Below are positions 6,463 through 12,609 of a stretch of 12,609 nt of DNA, piece by piece; the first letter of the stretch is position 1; every line of letters begins with the position of its first letter. The notes beneath the pieces are model-generated. The model ran no database searches, was not told the DNA's origin, and saw only the letters and a program-made list of their open reading frames with translations. Source of the stretch: a candidate division CSSED10-310 bacterium. GTDB lineage: Bacteria > CSSED10-310 > JAFGJC01. The DNA lies in NCBI GenBank assembly GCA_016929305.1, contig JAFGJC010000175.1, positions 1 to 12,609 on the forward strand, in the 5' to 3' direction. The position numbers and the translations under genes are program-made.

Positions 6463-6469
6463 GAAATAG

Positions 6470-9400
6470 TCATTCGATGGCGTTTTGGGTGTGATCAGAT
6501 TCCGAATCAACGGTGCTGAAATGGTTTAGGATCAATGAGATGATATCATTGAGTCCTTGGGATTGTCCTTTCCTTCTCGCATTTTCCATGTCATTTTCTT
6601 CTATTTTCGGTTGCAGACATTTTAAATGACGGCTTACATTTTCCTTGGTGTCAAAGTTTACTGATGGATGACTCTGAATAAAGCTAAGGATTTCTACAAT
6701 TTTTCGTAAATCATCTGGTGTTTCTTTTTCCCATATTGCTACAAGGCTGATGATAGTTTCCAGAATCGATTGAACATGCCCAATTCTCATCGCCATTTCA
6801 AGCGTCTCTCTAATATAAATGTTCGCTTCCGTTAAATTACTCTGCTCGAGATATCCGAATCCAATATTCAAGCGCACCTGTACGATTCCCAGTGAATCGT
6901 TGATTTCCGTAAAAATCTCTAGACTGTCTTGAAAAAAATTAACGGCTTTTCGATAGCCTTCCTGAATTGTGACGAGTTCTCCGATCCGGTTCAGCACTCG
7001 TGCAATACCGCGTTTATAGCCAATTTTCCGGAAAATATCCAAACTCTCACGATAATACTCTCTGGATTCTCGATATTCACCAATCGATTTATATACTGAA
7101 CCAAGGGTTGCCATGGAGAGTGCTGTACCCCATCTGTCGCCGATTTCCTGCCGAATTTCCAGACTTTCGAGAAGTACTTTTTGAGCACCCAAATAATTGC
7201 CGGCGAAATGCTTGACATAGCCTAGAATCTCCAGGCAACTGGCAATGCCCAGTCTGTCGTTCAAATGGCGTCGAATCTCCAGGCTTTCATTCAAGTATTG
7301 TTGCTGAAGTAACAAATCGCCCAGTTTGCCTGCAGAAATGGATAGATCCAGAAGAAGATTGGCGATTTTGTCTGGTTCGTCCAGTTTCCGGTAATAGGAA
7401 AGACTCTTCTGATAGGTTTCCATTGCTTTCTGATTATGACCCAGAAAATTATAAGTTTTTCCCAGGCTGTGCAGTGCTGTAGCAACTCCACCCTTATCGT
7501 TTATGGATTCGCTTAACGCTAGTCCTTCTTCATGAAGCTGTTTGGCTTCAGACGCGTGACCCATCCGCCGTGCAACCGCTCCAAGTCCGTCGAGTGCCAG
7601 AGCGATTTCCTTTTTCTCCCCCAGATTTCGATAAATCTCCAAGCATTTTATGTTGAAATGCTTGGATTCCTTATACTGAGCAGCACGATAGCAGAATCGG
7701 GCGCGATGGAGGAGGATATCGCCATATAATTTAATCAAAGCTTGCGACCGAGCATCGGATTTAGCCAGGAAACTACTTGCCTGCTCAAGAAATCGATCAC
7801 CGTCAAGATAGAAACCGGTCTTATGAAAATAATGAATCATACCATCAAGATAATTACTCAAAATATTCAATTGCTGGGATTGAGCCGCGAAATGCCACCC
7901 ACTCTGGATATTCTCCAGTTCTTCGGATATTAAAACAATAAAATCCAGATCATCATTTTCCTTGATATCCTGAAACATTTTATACACCAATTGGGAGTAA
8001 TATTTGCTATGTTTCAGTTGCGCCCTTCTGAAGTCTTTCGGATTGCCGGCCAATTTTTCATTTATTAATCTTCTCAATGATTCAAGTATGTAGAACCGTT
8101 CAGTCCCAACGCCGTATATCAGGGATTTGCTTCGGAGTGACAGCATCGTGGAAAACGGAATATCGACGATTTCAGAAGCCGCTTCCCTTGTGAATCCATT
8201 CCGGAAAATGGAAAGTTTCGTTAAGGTGGATTGTTCTGGATCATTGAGTTCGTCGAATGAAAATTCGAACGCACAGCGTAAATCCTTGCCGTCCGTATCA
8301 TATGCATGCTCGACGATTTTATTGTATAATTTATCAGCGATCTCTCGAGTAGATAGGATACCGCTCCATACCGCGCACAGTTCAATTCCGAGTGGGATTC
8401 CGTTGACAAGATGACAAATCCTGCAAACGGATGATTTATCATTCGGCTTCAACTCAAATTCTGGATTAACGCGCCGGGCAGCATCGATATAGAGTTGGAT
8501 GGCACCGTACGATTCAAAAGCATTGGCTATACCCAACATGGGATATTTCAAGCCCTTCAGGTCGTAGTTCCATTCATCAGGAAGATTCAGTCGCTGTTGT
8601 GCAGTTGCAATAATCGAGATTTTGGGGCATGTCGACAGAATCTCTGTGATGATATCCGCACCAGCTCTGAAATCGTCAAATTTGTCCATGATTAACAGCA
8701 TCTGTTTAGGACGCAGCGAATTCAACAACTGCACCTTGGGAGCCAACTGACCGTAGAACGAGATATTTGCAGCTTTTGCGATCGCAGCGGTTATTTTATC
8801 TTCCTTTGCCAATTGAGCTAAAGCCACAAAGAAAACACCATCATCAAACCGGTGAAAATTATCCTCCGCAATTTGCAATGCTAACCGGCTTTTCCCTATG
8901 CCCTCCGGACCACTGATCGTTATCAGACGGTTTTCTAAAAGTGCCTGATTAATGGTTTGGAGATCGATGGATCTGCCAATGAGATGCGATTTCCATTCGG
9001 GTATATTGTTGGACGGTTTGCGATGACGTAATTCCCATCTGTCTTTTATCGTCGTTTCCAGAAACAAATCATCAAGACACCAAACGCTTTGTTCGTCGCG
9101 GAACATGATACCTCTTTTGATCATATAGGTGAGTGCTTTTTCGATATACCCAGGCAAACCGATGGTTTCACGGATGATCCAATCGGTCAATTCAGATTGA
9201 GGTTCCATATTCAGTAGATTGCGCAGCCATACACGGACTGCGTGCCGGGAGAACGGCATGAGGTATATCAGTTGTATCAAATCAATCTGAGAAGCAAAGA
9301 TTTCCGCAAACGTGTCATCCTCAGCTGTGAATATTAATCCACCTTTCGGTATCAATTCGTCACCCAGAGCGAGATGGATGAATGCCAGACTTTCATTGTC

Positions 9401-10321
9401 AATCAAATGAATGTCATCGACAACAAAAAGAAAAGCTCTATAACCCGATTCCATAAACCTCGTTCGGAACGCATCTCCTAAAATCAACGGATTTTGCATC
9501 TCGGATTCGGCGACCTGGAGTTCTTCCATGATTGGTTTGAGTGCGGTCAATTCATTGGTACGTGTTTTATAGGTGCCCTGGATATGAAATACTTTGTGTT
9601 CATGGGAACGATACGGTTCAATTATTTTGTTGAGAAAACTCGTTTTCCCAGATCCCTTGGCGCCGATTATTCCCAATACACCGCGATTGGATCCAAGAAA
9701 CTGATTCTGATACTGCTTCGCTTGTGTCAGCGCATTTCCCCGCTCCAATAACCGCGTGAGAGTATGAAATGGAAGCAGCGGACGGTGAGTTTGAACGGAC
9801 GAAAAAATGGTATTGCGTCCATTGTGTTTCGCATCCAACAACGCCATATCCGCAAGATAAAAAAGATGATCCGGATCAGTTGCATCGGAAGGATATACGG
9901 CAATACCTATACTGGCTGATAATGTTATTGACATCGTTCCTGCAAATGGTTCCGCAAGAACTGTTTCCAGAAGCCGTTTTGCTATCTGCTCAGCATCCGA
10001 TTTTGGCGAGTTTGGTAAAAGAACGATAAAATCATCACCACCATAACGAAACACCGGATCAGAAGCTCTAACCACCGATCGAATCCGTTCCGCAAATTCT
10101 GAAAGAACCAGATCCCCCCGCCCGTGACCGTATTCCTCATTGACTTTTTTGAAATGATCGATGTCGATGATCATGATTGACAGCTGGTCGTGATATCGAC
10201 TCATCCGCTGCAACTCCTCCGGAAAATGCTCACGAAAACACTGCCGCGAATACAGACCCGTTACCGGATCTCTTATCGGCCATTTACCCCCGTCTGAATA
10301 ATTCATAATCCCACGTCTCAT
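6470..10321 (-). CDS. GGDEF domain fused to a tandem STAND-type NTPase and TPR array
   Basis: This 1283-residue soluble protein has no signal peptide or membrane segment. Residues 18-175 are a nearly complete diguanylate cyclase domain: D53 and D55 in DIDHFKKVN, N61, GHGRGD with D70, product-inhibition site RASD (85-88) five residues before GGDDF (94-98), and a C-terminal ADMALLDAKHNGRN. Residues 195-430 are a first P-loop NTPase (GAKGSGKT 220-227; FLFVVDDIH 297-304). Residues 446-755 are a second, NB-ARC/AfsR-like module with HLIGR lead-in, GPEGIGKS (471-478), LLIMDKFDD (542-550), GIPLGIELCA (641-650) and a winged-helix-like segment. Residues about 860-1200 are TPRs. This is effector-NTPase-sensor order, as in STAND proteins, with c-di-GMP synthesis as the probable output. 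The ATG at 10321 has no good Shine-Dalgarno; ATG at 10306 is an alternative. It is followed after 7 nt by the activator gene. Confidence 0.93.
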   Translation of the reverse strand: MRRGIMNYSDGGKWPIRDPVTGLYSRQCFREHFPEELQRMSRYHDQLSIMIIDIDHFKKVNEEYGHGRGDLVLSEFAERIRSVVRASDPVFRYGGDDFIVLLPNSPKSDAEQIAKRLLETVLAEPFAGTMSITLSASIGIAVYPSDATDPDHLFYLADMALLDAKHNGRNTIFSSVQTHRPLLPFHTLTRLLERGNALTQAKQYQNQFLGSNRGVLGIIGAKGSGKTSFLNKIIEPYRSHEHKVFHIQGTYKTRTNELTALKPIMEELQVAESEMQNPLILGDAFRTRFMESGYRAFLFVVDDIHLIDNESLAFIHLALGDELIPKGGLIFTAEDDTFAEIFASQIDLIQLIYLMPFSRHAVRVWLRNLLNMEPQSELTDWIIRETIGLPGYIEKALTYMIKRGIMFRDEQSVWCLDDLFLETTIKDRWELRHRKPSNNIPEWKSHLIGRSIDLQTINQALLENRLITISGPEGIGKSRLALQIAEDNFHRFDDGVFFVALAQLAKEDKITAAIAKAANISFYGQLAPKVQLLNSLRPKQMLLIMDKFDDFRAGADIITEILSTCPKISIIATAQQRLNLPDEWNYDLKGLKYPMLGIANAFESYGAIQLYIDAARRVNPEFELKPNDKSSVCRICHLVNGIPLGIELCAVWSGILSTREIADKLYNKIVEHAYDTDGKDLRCAFEFSFDELNDPEQSTLTKLSIFRNGFTREAASEIVDIPFSTMLSLRSKSLIYGVGTERFYILESLRRLINEKLAGNPKDFRRAQLKHSKYYSQLVYKMFQDIKENDDLDFIVLISEELENIQSGWHFAAQSQQLNILSNYLDGMIHYFHKTGFYLDGDRFLEQASSFLAKSDARSQALIKLYGDILLHRARFCYRAAQYKESKHFNIKCLEIYRNLGEKKEIALALDGLGAVARRMGHASEAKQLHEEGLALSESINDKGGVATALHSLGKTYNFLGHNQKAMETYQKSLSYYRKLDEPDKIANLLLDLSISAGKLGDLLLQQQYLNESLEIRRHLNDRLGIASCLEILGYVKHFAGNYLGAQKVLLESLEIRQEIGDRWGTALSMATLGSVYKSIGEYRESREYYRESLDIFRKIGYKRGIARVLNRIGELVTIQEGYRKAVNFFQDSLEIFTEINDSLGIVQVRLNIGFGYLEQSNLTEANIYIRETLEMAMRIGHVQSILETIISLVAIWEKETPDDLRKIVEILSFIQSHPSVNFDTKENVSRHLKCLQPKIEENDMENARRKGQSQGLNDIISLILNHFSTVDSESDHTQNAIE
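6722..7738 (-). repeat. Segment encoding about eight 40-residue TPR units
   Basis: Protein residues about 862-1200 repeat a roughly 40-residue pattern. It can be followed in IALALDGLGAVARRMG, VATALHSLGKTYNFLG, IASCLEILGYVKHFAG, TALSMATLGSVYKSIG, IARVLNRIGELVTIQE and IVQVRLNIGFGYLEQS, each followed by a helix ending in SLEIRRHL or similar. The length matches kinesin-light-chain-type TPR_12 repeats. The units are diverged at DNA level, so this is an old protein repeat, not a recent tandem duplication. Confidence 0.85.
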
Positions 10322-10543
10322 TTCATCAAATGTCTGTAATTTCGTACACCTTTCTATTATATATTATCTACTTAATTAATTCATTATTTAATTTATTGGT
10401 ATTATCTTCCGCGATCAAGGTAAAAATTTTATTGCTTCAGCACATTCGTTATGTTAAATAATCGGACATACTGTATGGTATTTTCGCTCACAGGCGAAAA
10501 CGTGTGAATTTTGATTGGTACAGATATCGGGGAGATCCGGATT
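10322..10543. other. Divergent intergenic region with weak promoter and hairpin signals
   Basis: The 222-bp gap separates the leftward GGDEF-STAND gene from the rightward exported-protein gene. It holds a very AT-rich core (10356-10400), a small palindrome CATAC-T-GTATG (10467-10477) and a 7-bp hairpin TTTTCGC/GCGAAAA (10481-10500) about 45 nt upstream of the rightward start. I see no -24/-12 element and no GTTTC-N5-GAAAC site here, so the signalling genes are probably not under their own sigma-54 control. Confidence 0.5.
10356..10361 (-). promoter_or_regulatory. Possible -10 box for the GGDEF-STAND/activator operon
   Basis: A perfect TATAAT is present on the minus strand 35 nt before the start codon, but in a very AT-rich stretch and without a good -35. 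An alternative is TTGATC-N17-TAAATT further upstream in the same intergenic region. Weak evidence. Confidence 0.3.
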
Positions 10544-12609
10544 ATGTGTAAAACTGAATTATCCATGAAAATGTCTGGTGTAAAAACGAGTATTTTTGTA
10601 AGTTTTTTTATTTTCACTATGGTGTTTCAAGCAAATTCCATCACTCCTCAACCAGGAGTTAACTTGGTAAACAGTGATGTTTCACCAGTTACTCCCTGCC
10701 CGGAAAGACTTCCTTCACCGGATCTAAACCCTTGGAAAGCACCGCTGAATAATCCCGGAAAATATCGCGTTGGCACACCGGAACCACCTAAGTGTGAAAC
10801 GCCGACGCCAACACCTCCCGAGACGCCCGATGAAAATCACAGTAAAGGTTCCGGTCGCCGCCTGGTTAAAAATGTATACGGAAAAGGTCAACCCTCCACA
10901 TCTTTAATGGGTGTATACCAACCCGGTTATTATGCCATGGGCTTGTTGCTTCAGTCACTTCACCGGCATATCGGATGGTTTGCGTCGGATTTCATCCCGA
11001 TTCTAATTATTGAGGAATCAAATGTTTTGATTTTTCCATCGGGAACACTTCGAGGTGCGGAAAACTCCGAGATTTTCAAACAGATTCTGGATGTTTACGT
11101 CCATGAATACGGAGGCACTCTGGTTGTATTTGCCCAACAGCACGGATATGAATTTGGAGTTTTACCGGGCGGCGAAGTTGCCGGGTATGGATGGCTTGAA
11201 GATCAAAGCTGCCAAACAAATTCCATCGGATTTGAGCAATATCATCAGGGTTTGTCCAGCATAACAACGACAAATATCAGTTGCAATGTTGACGGGTATT
11301 TCACCGATTTTCCTGAAAATGCGCACGTGTTATTACGAAGGACAATCAACGGGTATCCGGCAATGATTGCTTATCAATATGGAGAGGGAATTGTTATTGC
11401 AACCACAATATATGATGACCTGGGATGGTTTTTTAATCAATCCACTCCTGATGGTGTGAAAATTGTCAGAGACCTGGTTACATGGGGAATCGACAGTCAG
11501 ACATTGCCGGATTTTACTCCTGAAGAAAATATATCCCTGTCTGTACCTGTTTCCAACGAAACGGGATTTGACGTTTCGGCTGTCCGTTTACGTCTGATGG
11601 ATCCCGATCGCGATCAGGAGGTTGCCACGCTGGATGTCCCACTCACTTTATCGCCCGGTGAATCCGGGTTCGTGGATTATCTGGGACCCTCCCAATCCCT
11701 GGTTGGAATCTGGAGTGTTGATTACGCGTTACTCGATGCCGGGTCGAACATCATTCAGGCATATCAGGATGGTGCCAGATTTGTGGTGAGTGATCCGCCG
11801 GAATCGGTTACTAATCCCGACTTCTATTTCTGGATTACAGCCCCTGAAGAAATACCTGTTAATGAAGAGACGGTTTTCATGGTTCATATTACGAATAACA
11901 CGGAAGATGAGCGGACCGTCGAACCCCGCTGGTGGTGGAACCACGAAACGGCTATTTCGCTGGGAGATTTTACCGTAGGAGCGGGATCAACGGAGCAGAT
12001 ACCGGTCTATTATACCGTGACGGCAACCGGCAGGTTTTGGACGGCATTCTATGAAGATCCAGAAGTGCACCTGGGAACAGCATCGAAAGGTGTTCGGTGT
12101 TTTTCTCCCGTTATCGGAGCTGATGTTTATATGGATAAACCGGCATATCAACCTTCAGAACATGTCGTCACCTGGGTCGATATGCATAATGCCCATCAGG
12201 CAGATCAGGATGTCAATGTCCAGTTTTCAGCACAAATAGATGAAAATCGAGTGTTTATTCAATCCGGTTGGATTCCGGCTACGGTTCCTGGAAGCAGTTC
12301 GGAGATCGTTTATTTTGAATTTGATCTGCCCTCGAACGCTGCACCGGGATATCGCCTTCTTCAAGTGGAAATTCGGGATGCCGGAACGGATAGTGTCGCA
12401 GGTATGGGCTCAGCAGTTTTCGAGCTGGGTGAAGCACTTCTCATCGTACGGGATATCGCTCCCGAAAACGGATATCACTCCGGTTCTCAAAATATGACCA
12501 TGCAAATTGAAAATCGCGGGAACGTTCCAACATCCGGTGATATTTACTGGTTGCTGCATGATCCGGAAGGCGTGTTTATATCATCGGGAAGCAACAGCTT
12601 TTCTGTAAA
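10544..12609 (+). CDS. Large exported protein with GATase-like and Ig/CARDB-like domains, 3' end cut off
   Basis: The frame is open for 688 codons from the ATG at 10544 to the right edge. GGAG lies 10 nt upstream; a second ATG at 10565 has no ribosome binding site. A signal peptide covers about residues 1-32, with hydrophobic core IFVSFFIFTMVF and likely cleavage after ANS. A Pro/Thr-rich linker follows (about 77-97, CETPTPTPPETP). Residues about 120-315 resemble the alpha/beta fold of class I glutamine-amidotransferase-like proteins: ILIIEESNVLIFPSGTL, VYVHEYGGTLVVFAQQHG, LPGG and GEGIVIATTIYDD. I cannot identify a catalytic nucleophile with confidence. From about 325 onward come repeated beta domains of Ig/CARDB type (PEEIPVNEETVFMVHITNNT; APENGYHSGSQNMTMQIENRGN). 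It is probably a cell-surface or secreted protein, and the frame is still open at the window's end. Confidence 0.85.
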   Translation, partial: MCKTELSMKMSGVKTSIFVSFFIFTMVFQANSITPQPGVNLVNSDVSPVTPCPERLPSPDLNPWKAPLNNPGKYRVGTPEPPKCETPTPTPPETPDENHSKGSGRRLVKNVYGKGQPSTSLMGVYQPGYYAMGLLLQSLHRHIGWFASDFIPILIIEESNVLIFPSGTLRGAENSEIFKQILDVYVHEYGGTLVVFAQQHGYEFGVLPGGEVAGYGWLEDQSCQTNSIGFEQYHQGLSSITTTNISCNVDGYFTDFPENAHVLLRRTINGYPAMIAYQYGEGIVIATTIYDDLGWFFNQSTPDGVKIVRDLVTWGIDSQTLPDFTPEENISLSVPVSNETGFDVSAVRLRLMDPDRDQEVATLDVPLTLSPGESGFVDYLGPSQSLVGIWSVDYALLDAGSNIIQAYQDGARFVVSDPPESVTNPDFYFWITAPEEIPVNEETVFMVHITNNTEDERTVEPRWWWNHETAISLGDFTVGAGSTEQIPVYYTVTATGRFWTAFYEDPEVHLGTASKGVRCFSPVIGADVYMDKPAYQPSEHVVTWVDMHNAHQADQDVNVQFSAQIDENRVFIQSGWIPATVPGSSSEIVYFEFDLPSNAAPGYRLLQVEIRDAGTDSVAGMGSAVFELGEALLIVRDIAPENGYHSGSQNMTMQIENRGNVPTSGDIYWLLHDPEGVFISSGSNSFSV

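Noticed and set aside
10028..10042. Cas10-type GGDD cyclase motif
   Set aside because: The surrounding residues (DIDHFKKVN, RxxD, RYGGDDF, ADxAL..AK..GRN) are those of the bacterial GGDEF family, and no type III CRISPR genes are present.
10481..10543. c-di-GMP riboswitch (GEMM) before the exported-protein gene
   Set aside because: CACAGG followed by GCGAAAAC is faintly reminiscent of the GEMM core, but the conserved second half (ACGCAAAG and the receptor helix) is missing and the leader is too short.

Overview
The window looks like bacterial chromosome of moderate-to-low GC. It has Shine-Dalgarno start sites, sigma-70-type promoters, a sigma-54 activator with -24/-12-like promoters, a diguanylate cyclase domain, exported Ig-like proteins and a Pro/Thr-rich linker. 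These traits suit a free-living, probably diderm bacterium, such as a deltaproteobacterial-type lineage or an uncultivated candidate phylum. The sequence does not allow me to name the phylum. There are no rRNA, tRNA, CRISPR, transposase or phage features.

Left block (1-2796). A partial BchI/ChlI-type magnesium-chelatase-like AAA+ ATPase runs leftward off the edge. Divergent from it is a two-gene unit, a metallo-beta-lactamase-fold hydrolase and a class I SAM methyltransferase whose reading frames overlap by 37 bp. Each direction has its own sigma-70-like promoter in the shared intergenic region.

Central block (2847-10321, all on the minus strand). In transcription order it holds: a 1283-residue protein with an N-terminal GGDEF domain, two P-loop NTPase modules and a long C-terminal TPR array; immediately downstream, a sigma-54-dependent activator with a degenerate receiver domain; a small OB-like protein; a tiny, very acidic exported protein ending at a strong intrinsic terminator; and a separate exported protein of 277 residues. 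Two closely related -24/-12-like elements precede the small-protein pair and the 277-residue gene. The second also has three tandem 15-bp palindromes centred about 90, 120 and 152 bp upstream of its predicted start, the usual place for activator-binding enhancers.

My reading is a self-contained signalling module: a STAND-like sensor carrying a cyclic-dinucleotide synthase, a dedicated activator without an obvious phosphorelay, and two small transcription units for exported products. The protein domains and DNA elements are seen directly; the wiring between them is inference.

Right block (10544-12609). A large exported protein runs off the right edge, divergent from the GGDEF gene. It has a signal peptide, a Pro/Thr linker, a region resembling a class I glutamine-amidotransferase fold, and a series of Ig/CARDB-like beta domains.
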